Below, piece after piece: positions 1-17,217 of a stretch of 64,000 nucleotides of DNA. Source of the DNA: Tyto alba (lineage: Eukaryota > Chordata > Aves > Strigiformes > Tytonidae). Where the stretch lies: positions 12,258,314 through 12,322,313 of the forward strand of contig NW_024881295.1 in assembly GCF_018691265.1 (NCBI RefSeq). The letters run 5' to 3'. Within the stretch, counting starts at the first letter, position 1, and each line of letters starts with the position of its first letter. The notes under the pieces were generated by a model. That model saw only the letters and a program-made list of their open reading frames with translations. It was not told the origin of the DNA and ran no database searches. The position numbers and the translations under genes are program-made.

Positions 1-2345
1 TGTGACTGAAGACATTATCTAACTTTATGGCCTGTTGTGAAGCATCAACTCAGTCGGAGAGCTCTGCTGTTCCTTTCTGAAATGACACTGGTATGTAAAT
101 TCCTCTCTAACCCCTATCATGCATGTTTGTTAGTGCCGCATTTAGAGTGCTTGCCACTGTACTTTGCACAGATGCTTTTATGGCTGCTGACTGGTTTGGG
201 GTCTTTTTATATGTCTAAATCAATTTAGCATTCCAAAAAGAAGAAACAGACATCTCAAGCAGCTTTAAAGATGCTAAGCCAGCATTTGCTTTCTAAACTG
301 AATGCTTCCCTAGAGGCACGTGTCAACTCTGCTTTGTTCCATCTCATAAATTTAACCTAGCAAGGCAAATATAGTTAATTCAGCTTGTTAATTTACTTAT
401 TTTTAATGGATGAATCCATTTAACGGCAAAATACAGATAATAAATCATTAGAGCTTTTGTTTTCTTTTGTTTATAATATCCCAGGATTTAAAAATTACAC
501 AAGAAAAAGACAATATTTTTGGCTGGAGAAAAAGATTTATTTATTTTAGTTCTCTTATTTCTGAAAATAATTTTGTTAGGACCATCTGAGTAGGTGGGGG
601 AAAGAACTAAAGGATCTATATTTTATGAACAAGATTGAACTTGCTGCATTCTGCTCTTTGGGAGTGGGAGTTATTACAAACAGCTGTTACAGAAAATGTT
701 GAATTTTAATTAAAAATATTATTTATTAAAGCGTCTCTATTTTATTTCACAGACCTTATTTCCGTTCAAACCACGACACACTGCAAAATGGATAACATGC
801 TCAGAGCCTGTGCAAAAAAGCAGATGTTGGGAAGCAGAGTGTGGAGCTTTAGTGCAAATTGAGGGAGGCACAGGGGAATTGTCCTGAGAGGTACAGATCT
901 CCATGCGGCTTGGTAAAGTGCTTAAAACCCATAGAAGTAAAACCAGAACAAAATTTGGCTCACCAAAACTGTTGGTTATGCCATTAAAAAAAAGCTCTGT
1001 TTTTCCTTATGTTTCATTTATCATTCTATCATCATTCTATGCTATCAGAAAACAACACAACCAATATGATCTAGAAGAGCATTTTAATCACATGCTTACT
1101 ATCTAGCGCAAAAGTATCTCAATGTTGACCACAGAATTTGTATCAATATCCACATGCAGCCATAGTTTGCTTATTTCTCTAAAATTAACCTAGAGAGCTG
1201 GCAGGCTGGTTAAACATAGATGTTACTTGCCAAGCTATAGAACAATAAAAGGCTGACCACAGAATAAATCTGAATTCATGATGTGGTTTTCCTGGTTGAC
1301 CACTGGATAACTGAATCTAGATGAATAATAGTTAACCACCAAGGGACTAAGATTTGATACAGAATTTGCTGGAGTTTGTTACACTGAGATCTGACACGCT
1401 AACCTTTGTGATTGTGGGGGGTGTTAATTGTCCCACATTGTATCAATTAACATAATCTCTTCTTTCCAGCACTCATGGCTACATAATGCCTTGTAAAGTG
1501 ATACTAGATCAGTCAGATTCTCTTGGGGTTTTTTCCCTTCTATCACTAAATAATAATAATTACTTCCCTTTCCTGTTTAATGAAACTCAATACTTCCATA
1601 AGAAAGTCAGTGTGACAGGAAAAGGGGCATAACAGAGAAGAAAGTTCATCCCAGAAAGTGATTATGGAAGTGACATTAATCATGCTGGGTAGAGATGGGC
1701 TGTGTCAGTACTTGCATTCAACTTACAGGAGGGAATGAAAAACTGATAGTTGAAATAAAGATTTCTAAGCTCCCACATCTTGATTCATAGTAAATTAGGC
1801 TTCCCTATGTAATAATGATATAAATTTACTATTAAAGTGCTGACTTTAACGGTGAGGGAATATAGCATGGTCTATTTTTTCCGTCACTTCCTGAAAACTT
1901 GCATTCTTGCACAGCCTGATTGATAGCTCCAGTATAAAAAAGGGCCAAAGTTCTGTATTTTCTGCATCAACTGAATAAATTTACTGTTTAGCCCTCCCAT
2001 GCTGAACCCCATGAGAAATCCCTTCACTAATAACTCGGTAAGGGTTGGCAGGACCACCTGCAGATAGAAGAGAATATTCAGAAAGGTTTATGTAAACTTG
2101 ATGTCACAGAGGAGCAGGCAAAATAGGTGTGTAGTCTTTTTCTTTCACATTTTTAAATTTAAAAAATATAGACATTTAAAAATAAGGAATATAAAGAGAC
2201 AGAGTTCATATTGTCAGCTTTGAATTAGGTGGCAGGGATCACTATTCATTGGATGACCAGCTTGTAAGGACAATGGATCTTAACACTACTTGTCTAAATC
2301 TGTCAATAATCTAGCCAGGCACTGCAGAAAAGATATCATTCTCAC
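1..2345. other. PDE3A intron, downstream end of window
   Basis: AT-rich intronic sequence following the DKPV exon. I searched the minus strand for the next expected segment (around YRDIPYHNRIH) and did not see it. I recognise no repeat family here; there are only short A/T runs. Confidence 0.6.
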
Positions 2346-2483
2346 CTGACTCAGAATTCGACCACATTTCTTTCCAATTTTTTCCACCAAATCAAAGATT
2401 GGGAAGTTCCAACTATTTAGCTGTTCCATCAGGGGATCCAAGTTGTCCATAACCAGAGGCTCAGGAGCCAGTACAGGTTTGTC
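2346..2483 (-). CDS. PDE3A: PDE3A internal exon leading into catalytic domain
   Basis: This exon encodes 46 residues, [20 protein letters not shown] through [13 protein letters not shown] to CGRILSQ. It is strongly conserved with both PDE3A and PDE3B around WNFPIF.LVE and GRILSQ, which marks the N-terminal edge of the catalytic half. The choice of PDE3A over PDE3B rests on the [16 protein letters not shown] stretch and on the upstream exons. The acceptor is TTTTTGCCATAG and the donor is CAG/GTGAG. Length is exactly 138 bases, phase 0 at both ends. The metal-binding HNxxH part of the catalytic domain is not in the window and should begin in the next exons below position 1. Confidence 0.97.
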
Positions 2484-3391
2484 CTATGGCAAAAATCAGA
2501 ATAAAGAGGAATTTTAGTTCTGTGAAGCATCTCATACAAAAATTTATGCTTTTAAAAAACAAGGCCACATTAGCATGATCTGTAAGTCGATGTGACTCTA
2601 CTCAGCTCAGTGGAAATGTCCCCATTTCTACCACCCCTGCAGCTAGTCACTCTGCTTTATAATTTGTTTCACTTGAATGAATAGGAAATTCTGTGTATGA
2701 AACATCAGTCTCTGAACTTATCCATGAGACACATTCATTCATTCAGGGAAATCATTCATTCATTTCCAAGGGAGTCAGTCTTCTTCATTGTAAAATTTAC
2801 TGCAGTACAGAGGGAAAAGTGGTCAGTTTCTACTTCCACATCATGACCCATTCATTACAATCTAACATGGCTAAGGGAGTTCAGTCCATGTGAAATTTTG
2901 TATTTCTCAAACTGAAACCTACCTATTTTTCAAGGTCTGAAAATACAAGATGGGTTCTGCCCTCCTTTCACCCTGCATACTTCCTTGAATTTCATTATTA
3001 CTAAGAAACTGTAGATGAGTAAATGCCAAAATATCTCAAAAAAATGCCTTCTCTCAGCATGTCCAGCTCCAATTCAACAGATTACAATAAATTTTTCAAG
3101 AGCTCATGACACCTTAAATTTATTAATTCAGTTGTACATTAGGATGTGGAAATTTAATTAAACAAAGCTTTCCCTCTCATCTTACTCAAGTTTACAGCTG
3201 AATACAGTAGTCGTGAGAAGGTCAGCACTTGTTCATCATACTGCACTATTCTTATGTTCAAGACATACACTGACAATAGTATCATGCAGCACCCTCACAC
3301 AACTGTTGGTTTATTTGAAAATAAGGACCACTGTATATATTAGCCAAGATTGCAAGGCCATTTAGAAGCTGAAGTGGCTGAACTGGAAGAC

Positions 3392-3434
<43 letters not shown>

Positions 3435-3825
3435 TGCTGGTAGTCTGAGAAGATAATTTCTCTTCCTTCCAACCCATTCCCTTTAAAGGCAATGCTAACA
3501 CAGAAGCCAAACATTTCAGAAATGACTTACGCCAGATTCATAAACTTATATTTATTCATCAAAATAGATGGTCAGTGTTTCACAAGTGGTCAGTGCTTAG
3601 CAGCTCTCACACATTTCAATGGTTCCTTTCAATTCTTGAAAGTCAACCCTCCTACTGCAAGGTAGAAGCCTGCTGCAATTGTTGCTTAAAACTGTGGTCA
3701 CAATCTTTAGACAGCCCTAGGGTTTTTTTTGTGGGGGTTTGGGCTTTTTGGTTGTTTGCTCTGTTTTCTTCCCCTGTGTTAGCATACACTCAGTCTGCTC
3801 TGCAAGTGGAACTTAAACAAGCTAC
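2484..3825. other. PDE3A intron with an AT microsatellite
   Basis: This intron lies between the DDPAQ exon and the DKPV exon and is 1,342 bases long if the GAG/GTAGCT donor is right. It contains a short ATTC-type run at 2724-2763 and an (AT)n tract at about 3397-3432. No other gene signal is seen. Confidence 0.7.
3397..3432. repeat. (AT)n microsatellite
   Basis: An uninterrupted AT dinucleotide run of about 17 units lies about 400 bases downstream of the 3826 donor inside the intron. It is probably length-polymorphic. Confidence 0.95.
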
Positions 3826-3995
3826 CTCAGGTGGTATCAAGGGATGCAGAATGATGGTCTCAGGCGTGTACGTCCTACAGACGGATCCCTTCCTCTTCTG
3901 CTCTTTGGAGCAATCTGTTTCATCATCATTTTGTACAATATCGCTGCTATCGCTGTTGTTGGTCTCATAGTCAGAAGTGGCTTGCGCAGGATCAT
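3826..3995 (-). CDS. PDE3A: PDE3A internal exon, acidic Ser-rich linker with apparent 3' extension
   Basis: After a split Asp codon this exon encodes [20 protein letters not shown] and an acidic stretch, then a basic RKGS site and TYTPETIIL. The [15 protein letters not shown] block is almost identical to mammals. The acceptor is TTGTGTTGTAG. In mammals the equivalent of ETIIL joins directly to DKP of the next exon. Here no GT follows that point. The only phase-0 donor before a stop is GAG/GTAGCT, 21 bases further on, which adds HPLIPPE. The 5' boundary is firm and the 3' boundary is inferred. If splicing instead uses a non-canonical site near 3847, the exon would end there. Confidence 0.88.
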
Positions 3996-4455
3996 CTACA
4001 ACACAAATTACAAATCTTCTTGTGTGAACAGCAAGGATTGCATGAAAGTCATCCTGTGACCTTCTGAATAATAGCAACAGGATCTCTGACTCATAATACA
4101 TATGTGCTGCTTGGCTGGGTCCAAAGTCGGACAATCTGTCCAAAGGCATTAAAACATATACCCTGCAGAGTGTAAAAAATGGGATCAGGGATTGAAGAGT
4201 GAGAGAAATTTTGAATACCATTATTTGAGTTGACTAGGTTAGATGAAGGAAACAGTATTTCCTTTATATTTTAACTCTATTCTTCATTATCATTTTGCAC
4301 ATGTTGTACATACAAAATGGAAAGAGCCTCAAAGACAATTTGTATGGTCTCACCTCCATATATACTCCTTTTATGACAGACAAGCATATCTGCCCTTTCA
4401 GTGAATGACTATTTAATTTTAAGGGATGAGGAGATTTTGATGGACAAAGAATTAC
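3996..4455. other. PDE3A short intron
   Basis: This 460-base intron lies between the CGRPY exon and the DDPAQ exon. It has GT/AG borders and no recognised repeat. Confidence 0.85.
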
Positions 4456-4541
4456 CTGCTCTGTTCAGGGTGTGTGTGTTACCATCGTTTCTATCTAGTG
4501 TCCCATCACCAGCTTCTATTTGGTTATAGGGTCTGCCACAG
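4456..4541 (-). CDS. PDE3A: PDE3A internal small exon (CGRPY motif)
   Basis: This 86-bp exon is too short to stand out as an open frame. It was found by looking for the CGRPY segment that follows VICSS in PDE3A. It completes a Ser codon and then encodes 28 residues, CGRPYNQIEAGDGTLDRNDG followed by NTHTLNRA. Only CGRPY and the general character of the rest match human, so this is a fast-evolving stretch. The acceptor is GTATTTCAG and the donor is GCAG/GTAAT. It enters in phase 2 and leaves in phase 1, consistent with both neighbours. The 460-base intron to the next exon is the shortest in the window. Confidence 0.93.
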
Positions 4542-7500
4542 CTGAAATACATCAAGAAATATGCTCAATATAAAGAACCATGCACATTAGACAGTCTTAT
4601 GTAAAATGATTTCCTGCTGATACTGTAAAATTGTTATACGGTATAAGCTATGGTACAGGGTGCATTCTCCAAACAAAATTACAGGAGTGAGTTGAAGTTT
4701 TATTGAAAATCAGGGATTTAAAAACACAGAAATACAGAAGGACCTTGGATTAATTGGTTGCCACTATTAAGTTTGTATTGCCAACAGTAAACCTATATTA
4801 TGTGACTATGTGACTTTTTTTTTTTAATTAATTTTTTATTCTATAAATCAGTATAAAATTCCCCTGGTTTTGTACTACATTTGCCTTAAAAACATGAATT
4901 AAAATTATGAAAATGTGCCAGAGTGCCATCAAATCTTACATAATTCAATTTGAACGCAGTCATGATGAGGCTTTACTCTCCTTTTCTTGCTTAGAACTTG
5001 AGTATGTTCCTCTTAAGGAGGAAAAGGATATTTTGCCATTACTGTAGTGACAACCTACCAAGTACATCGGAACCAAGGGGGTGTTTTGGACAGAACATGA
5101 GGTGAGTGATCTGGTATCCAGACATTTAGCAATGAAACTAGAAGACAGAGTTTGCTCCATCATTCCCAGAACACAAAGACATTGTGGGAGGGATCTTTCC
5201 AAATGACTGGCTTTTCCGTCCCATTAAAATGCTGCATTCCTTGAGTGTGATTCGCTTTAAGCCCTAAATGTCAATTCAGTACCAACTGGAACATCTCAAA
5301 TTACAATGTCCCAATATAACTGAGTCCAGGATCTGAAGGAACAATGATATATCATGAAAACATAAGAGAATTTAACAAATCTGAAGCCTCGTCTAGCAAC
5401 ATTATATCAAATCTGTCTATGACAAACTGCCATTTTAACATTCCTTTCTCTGTTTTGAGCCAGTATTTTGTGGCATACCTCATACATAACAGCCTTTGCA
5501 AAGCAACTATTACAAAATTGTTTTGATTGGTCAAACTTTGTATTAGAAACTTTGCACCAATATAAGTTCACCATATAAAAATGACTGATGCCAGATGGCT
5601 TTTGACGAGGTCATTGAAAACATATTCTGGAGCTTGATATCACCTGCAAACATAATGAATTCCTGAAATAATTTTAAATAAAAACACAAATCTGCATACA
5701 ATGATAGTTGTAGTACATAGCCAAGACAACAAATCTTGTACCACTCAGGTTTATAAACAAGGTGAAAAAATATATTAATTTCTCTATCCCACATTCCTTG
5801 TGGTTTCCATAAGGTCAATGCTAACAAGCCAAAATGTAAAAGTAAAAGAGAAAGAGAGCCTTTGATTGGTTGTAATGCTACAAGGCTTTTGTGTCATTAT
5901 GAGTGTACCTCTATTTCCAGAACACATGCAAACTCACACTGATTTAAAATGTATGATCCACATGAAACACTATGTTAAAAAAAAATTACTGAGCTACCTT
6001 CTAGAACACTTGAAATCTACTCTATGTCAGAAGTAAACGTGCCCATGCAACTTTAAATCAAGCCCCTTCATGTACAGGCATTATAATATACTTCTTAATC
6101 ACAGGATTGTTTAACATCTTTTCCACAGGATTCCTGCCTCATCCAAGAAGCAGAATTAAAAATTATTACTTACAAGTTATTTTAACAGCATTGTCTGGTA
6201 TATATTCTTGTTTAATGTAGTTTTCAAACTCTGCTGTCCTAACACATTTCACTTCGTAAGTACAAAAAAATACAGTAAAACTACGGTCTTGATGCCACTG
6301 CCTGGGTGGATTTGATTTAAAGCACTGAACCCATCAAGAGTTCATTTCCTCTTTTGTTGTTGTTGGGAGAGGGATTGGTTTGGTGGTGGCAGAGGTTTGC
6401 TGACTTGCTGTTATTTCCTAGCAAGGCAGTTTTTTTGGCAGTAAATGTAGTGGATTGCATACCATGAAGACTAGCAATCTACAGTGTGAAAGCTCAAACA
6501 TTAAAAGATTTATTTCCAGTGTTTGTTAATTTAACTCTCTCAGCTTGTCTTAGCCATTTAATTTTTGTTGTTGTTTTTTTTGTTTGTTTGTTTTTGTTTT
6601 TTTTTTTTTTATTTGTGTTTACATTACTAAGGGGTGCATTATTTCTATACTGTTGTTTCAGCTCGTAGCTGTGCATATGACATCTCTGTATACCAATGGC
6701 TAGAAGTGTGACACTGCTTATGATTTTTCAGTGGACATTAAAGGAACAGTGACTATTAATAACAGTGGATGCCAATTCTATTAGCAGTCATAACACCACA
6801 ATATTTTAAATATGTTTTAAAATAATGTGTTTGCTCCAACAAATCAACAAAGTCTATGACAGCGGTGTAACTATTTGTAATGCTTACACAGTCTGAACAT
6901 TTGAAAACAAGGAAATTAAGAACTTAAATATGCTATGCAACCTACATAGATCACATAAGACAGTAGTCACATAACAGCTAATGAGCATTTTACCAATGAT
7001 TACATTGAAATCAAAGTCTACGCCTATCAAGAAAGTATATTTTATTACTACCTACAACGATCTTACATTGATAAATTTTTTTGGATGTTTTTTATGCAAT
7101 TTTTAACTGTTCTCATTAATAGAAGGTTTCCAATCACAGTTGTTACTAGTTAAAGCAATATTTTGTTGAAATAGTAATAAAGGCACAGTTTAATCAGACA
7201 GTAGCATGTTTATGGTATATTTCTTATATGTAATATAGTTTTCATTTTAAATGAATCAGCACAAGTCCCAGTTTTGCAATAATTTTGGAAAACTTTTAAA
7301 AGCACGTAGTTTTTATTTAGTCACCTAAATATTTCTTAAAAGCCTGTCAGGATCCTGGTCTGAGCTCCAGTGAGGATGACTCCCTTGAGCAAACTTGCAA
7401 TCTCAATTTTGACATTCTCCCACCTACTTCCAAGCCCTGCACACATACAAGACACATTAAAAGTCACGTGACTGCAGCCAGAAATGAAAACCTATTTCCA

Positions 7501-8406
7501 AAGATAGTCAATCTTGAAAACATTTAACCCAGACTCAGATGACATGCTGTCCACTAGCTAGCCAGTAATCACAAATCACTCACTATGATGATCAAAAGTA
7601 ACATCTAATGAGTAAGATAACCTTGAAACTGCACTGGAACAGCCTTCTAGGTACCAGTGTTTCCCACTATTCTGAACTGGACACATATTGCAAACTCCAG
7701 TAATCTAACTTGACAACTGAATGGTTTTTGAGAAGACAAACAGAACAACTTTCCAAAATGCTGACTCTGCAGAGCAGGTCTGCTTAATCTAAGAATGGCC
7801 TACTTTAAAGTGTGAATTTAACTGTGTTACTGTAACTCTTAGCTGCAGAAAGAACTCGGCTGCAGTTGATTTCTGAAAAAAAACCCAATGCTACATAATC
7901 TGACTCTGCCTAAGGAGGACAGGATCCACTCCTGAGAGAGTGCTCAAAATTACACACTCCTCAGCACAGTTGGCACACCTTTATCAGAAGGCTACAGGCC
8001 AGCAGCTTTTAAACTCTAGCAGTCAGATTCTTCTATCAAACATTAGGTGTCAGCTGTGAAAGACTTGGCCTGTGACCTGAAAGTGACTGTTCATGTTAAG
8101 GGTGTAGAGTGAGAGACAGAAGTTGTTAACACGAAATCCAACTTTGGGATCTCCAAGTTATTGACAAAGAATTTATTTATGAATCTGACATGAGTAAAAG
8201 CTATAAATGTAGCTAACCGCCTTGCACTTTGAAAGCACTTTATAGCATCAGTCTACATAACTACTCATATACTAAGAACCGCTTAGATATGGTAAAATAT
8301 CAATACACAATACCACAGCAAATCACAAAATCTTTCATATGGGCCAAAAACTGGTTTGCAAGAACAACATGAAATGATTCCAACGCATGTCAAATTACTA
8401 TCTTAC
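4542..8406. other. PDE3A intron
   Basis: A 3,865-base intron. It has a T/G-rich low-complexity tract around 6567-6611 and other short homopolymers. I see no mobile element or RNA gene. Confidence 0.8.
6567..6611. repeat. T/GT-rich low-complexity tract
   Basis: A T-rich run broken by GTT and GTTT units, with T runs of 8 to 14. It produces spurious low-complexity open frames on both strands. Confidence 0.85.
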
Positions 8407-8626
8407 CTGCTGCAGATGACAGAAGGGCTGATAATAGAGTCTGACAGAGCAGGTGCACTCTGAGTAGAAGTTAAGACTTTGTGTGGCTTTAAGCCTTGCT
8501 TGCTGTCAATATCTGTAGAGTCTGGAAATGACACAGAAGATGTTTTTCCAGTAGGACTTGTGGCAGGTGTCCCCTGAATCGGTGAATGGCATGGGGAGGT
8601 GAGAGGTGAAATATTTGGCGGGATAC
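8407..8626 (-). CDS. PDE3A: PDE3A internal exon, Ser/Pro-rich linker
   Basis: This exon completes a split Gly codon and then encodes 72 residues starting IPPNISPLTSPCHSPIQGTP and ending SPSVICS. It is rich in Ser, Thr and Pro, with several SP or TP pairs, as in mammalian PDE3A. The core SPL.SPC.SP.QGTPA and the later TQSAP.LS motif are conserved, while the middle is divergent. The acceptor is CTCTTGCCAG and the donor is GCAG/GTAAGA. It enters in phase 1 and leaves in phase 2, and the trailing AG forms a Ser with the first base of the next exon. No structured domain is visible; this is linker between regulatory and catalytic regions. Confidence 0.96.
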
Positions 8627-11600
8627 CTGGCAAGAGAAAAAAAGTCTTGTCAATTAACAGAAGTGGCAGATGGTTGTATAAATTCACTGTGCAGAAATAC
8701 TCCCCTTGAGATGCTCAGGTACCAGCATAGCTTCCAAACAGAAAAATAAGAGAAACCCCTTATCCACTCTGAGCCAAGCCCGTGGCTATCACAGAGAGAT
8801 GGAGCTCCATTATTATCAACCACTTCTACCTGTTGGAGATCTGACTCAAAATATAAAGCATATTCTCCCTCTGGAGCAGGATGCACTAACTGGCAGGCAT
8901 GAAATGAAAGGCATGCATTAGTGGCATGACTACTGGTATCAAGATGTTCTAGTGACAGACACACCAAACTCCAAACAGGCAGTTCCCAGACTCATCTGCA
9001 GTTTCTCTTTGCTTCACTGTCTCCATATGTAAAGCAGAGACATGAAAGGCTTACATACACTCCCAGTAATTTTGAATTTCTACATGTGTGAAGACTAGCA
9101 ATAAACAAAAAAAAAGCAATTTTTTGTAGTCATACCTTATATGAATATAAAACATTGCACTTATGGTGCCATTTCCACATTCCTCACAGATTTTGGCCTT
9201 GATCTTGTGCAGCTTGAGTTTATTATTCAATATCTGTTGCTCACTATGGGACACTTGCGACCATTACTTGTACCACATGGTATTGTATTCCTGAGCTAGT
9301 GTAACAGAAACTGCCAATATCCACGTGTGTGAACACTAGCAAAATGTAGTTCTCTCTGTCCCTTATTCTATCTAAGCACCACTGCCAAGATGAAATGCAT
9401 CAGCCAGTCCAGTGTGTGAGACAATCTGATGCCTTCTCTTTGAATCCACTTCATGTTTTCTAGTCTCAGACAAAAAGGTCCCAGTCACAATAAAGCACAG
9501 AGTAGCAAACATAATCTATCTTAAAAGGAAATGCATGTAAATTAATTTACCTCCTCTTCTAAAGTTTGTAGGAACTCAGCCCCAGTTCACTTATGATGTT
9601 CATCTTCAAAGCCAAATAATATAAAGACCTTGGGAACTTTAACTGTTTTTATGTGTGAACTGTGCCCACTATCTAAATGCATTCCAGACACAAAATTTAC
9701 CTTAGAATAAAGCAATATGTTGATCTAAGTTTATGAAATACTAACGTTGCAGGATATATGTGTACTGTTCCAGTATTTTTTCCTGATAAAAGCCTACTGT
9801 GATACGAGGTTAAAATATTATTTACTGTTGACAATTCAAGAGTTAAAAATAATCTCTGACAGTTATTACAGTGCAATTTTGAGATATCCATCTGTGAAGT
9901 TTTGATTAGGGTATTTCTTCATCAAACATGTGGTATGCATTACTGTCTTAATGGTTCCAACTAGGATATTACATTAGCCTTGAGATCAGAAACCTGCAGC
10001 CTACAGAGCAATTAAAAAGTTATCAGATGGCCATGACATATAGAAATTGCTTTAAAATACAGAAAGCCTCTGTTTCACATTTACTTATCCTCTGAGATAT
10101 CTGCTTTCCATCCAACACAGATATGTCTTTGAAAACACTTCACAGTCTGTTAGTTGCACAGGGGATTGAATTGGATTATTATGTATCTTTGAGCTATATG
10201 TTACCTGGTAATATTAATGACTGTTAGAGAATACAATATATATGGTTATCTTTCAACAATTTAAAGCAAGTCCTGGGAATTTAAACAGCAATTTTCACAA
10301 TAATGTTTCTAATCACAGCTGGCTTTCTATTGCTAGTCTGGGTTCCTGTCTCTTGAAATATGTTTGGTTGTATGGTGTTTTTTTTTTTAAGAATAATTTG
10401 CCAGGGTAGGTAACAAAAATAAATACATTCACCAGAAAAATTAAAACCTATTTTAAATAATCCAACATTTAACTATTTATTGGCAAAAGTGAGAGAAAGC
10501 ATGTCTTGCTACAGTAAGGAATTCTGAATATTCAAGATAAGAGAAAAATAACATTAGAGGGAGAATTTTTTGAAGTACAACCTTCTGCTTAGGTCCTTCA
10601 GAACTTTTACACATGTGCAACATTGAAGAAATAAAACAGTAACTTCAATGTGATGTGAAATTACGTATGAAAACACTTGAGTTGACCCCAGAATTTTGCT
10701 AAAATAAGTATAGCTAGCAGTATTTTAAAATCCTAGTGTCTTCATGTCTAATTAAAGACACATTTTGTAAATTAACAGATTTACAGATTTATCTAGATCA
10801 GTATCTACTAAGAACTATTATATATTGCCAATGGAGCTAATATACAAAAGTCTAATTTGCATTAATTAGAGCAAATTGAAACAATTCTTTATTTGGAAAA
10901 CAAAAACAAATCATAATTAAAAATGCATGATTGTAAGCAGTCTAAAACATCAAAATATTGATCTTCTGCATAAAATGATGAGCCAAAATTCTTACTCCTG
11001 TCAATCAGTGTCCCTAGGAATTGCTTGTGATGGAATGGAGATCTCCCTTCATTACAGGAGAGCTCATGTGTTTGGGCAATAGAGATGACTATTGACACTT
11101 TCTGGAAGCAGAACAGACTAAATGTAAAACTAACTGATGGGGTTGATAAATCTTGTTTCCCAAGTATAAAATATTATACATCCCTCCTCCCCCCCATTTT
11201 CAAGTTGATGGGTTAATCTCTGAAAATCAGAAGTCTAGGCAGGATTTGTTTTGTTCTAAAAAAAATTCCTTGATTTTTGGCACTGTATCTCCACTATTTT
11301 CCAAGTTCTATCTTATTATTTTGCTTATGTGCCTATTACCTTTTAAGATAGTATTGTGTTACTTAATCTTCACTGTGTTATAACAAAACACCTTCTGTAC
11401 AAGAGGATATTAAATAAACTTCAGTTTGAAAAGGAGATGTGATGTGACAGTGCTGGATATGCAGAATAATTGTGCAGATGTATCTTCAAACCCATCTCTA
11501 AGTTAGGATTCTCTGACTTACCCGATGTCAGGCCTCAGGCATCTATCAATTTCCATCTGATGTCTGAGTGGCTACTATCTCTGAGTAACATTATCTCAAC

Positions 11601-12362
11601 ATCATTCCACGTTTGGAAAAAAACCAGGCTGATTTATAAAAGGAAGGCCTTGTGATCATTTTGAATTGCAAGTTAAAGCATGGGTAAGCTTTAACTCCTG
11701 CATTTGTACAGGGAAGAGAACCACATTACTACCGATTAAGACTGCTTCATGGCTGCCATACTGCACATTTCATTATCAATTAAGAAGCCACCTTCTCAAT
11801 TTCTTTCACCCAGTTAAAGCAGGAGTCATTTTTTTAAAGGCCCAAAAAGCTTAGTAAAACACCCCGTATTTCTCATCTCTAAAAATCAGTAAGAACTACC
11901 TGGACTTCTGAGTTATAATGGCTTTGTCTTGGATATGTTTGCATAAAATGGGTCGGTTGCTGCCTACAGTCCTGAATGGCATTATGTATGCTGTGCTTCA
12001 AGAAATCTGAGTCAGGCAATATATACAGACAGTTAATCTAACAGACATTGTAGGAAACACTTTGTTCTCAGCCCTGTTGTAGTTAAGGGAATTCCACGGA
12101 TATAAATCACAACATGATTTGGTATCACACTTGCCACATCATGTCATGACTAACCTCTATAAATCATAAAAGTCAAAACATTTACAACAGCATCACTATA
12201 AGCTATAGTATTTAAAGCCACTGCTTTTTTTTTAAATAAAGGAAATAACTATATTAATCAAAAAATATGAGAAGACACAGATTGCACAGAGATCAAAAGC
12301 AGCTGCACGTGCTAGTCGCAGGGAAGCAGCTGAGCCTGACAGAGCCACAGATGCCCACTCAC
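8627..12362. other. PDE3A intron
   Basis: A 3,736-base AT-rich intron with good splice borders. I recognise no repeat family; the open frames here look random. Confidence 0.8.
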
Positions 12363-12478
12363 CTTGCCGGCTCTGCCTTTTGGCATTCAGGTGGTTGGTA
12401 GAAGACATGGCATAGGAGGTCGAGAAGGACCTGCTCTTCGTGATTGTCATCAGAATTGAGCTGTTCCAGGAGTCAGTG
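12363..12478 (-). CDS. PDE3A: PDE3A internal exon, linker with TKSRSF phosphosite
   Basis: After completing a split Ser codon, this exon encodes 38 residues, TDSWNSSILM then TITKSRSFSTSYAM, ending in KRQSRQ. The SRSF serine aligns with human Ser492, a reported phosphorylation site in platelets. The acceptor is GGTTTTGCAG and the donor is CAAG/GTGAGT. It enters in phase 2 and leaves in phase 1. The sequence is less conserved than the two upstream exons, as expected for a disordered linker, but SW, TKSRSF and the QSR motif align with mammals without a gap. A longer open frame runs through the exon into both introns, and those extensions are not coding. Confidence 0.95.

Positions 12479-17217
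<4,739 letters not shown>

Noticed and set aside
2724..2763. ATTC repeats considered as a possible CRISPR-like or tandem array
   Set aside because: Only a few 4-base units; a short microsatellite in an intron of a vertebrate gene.
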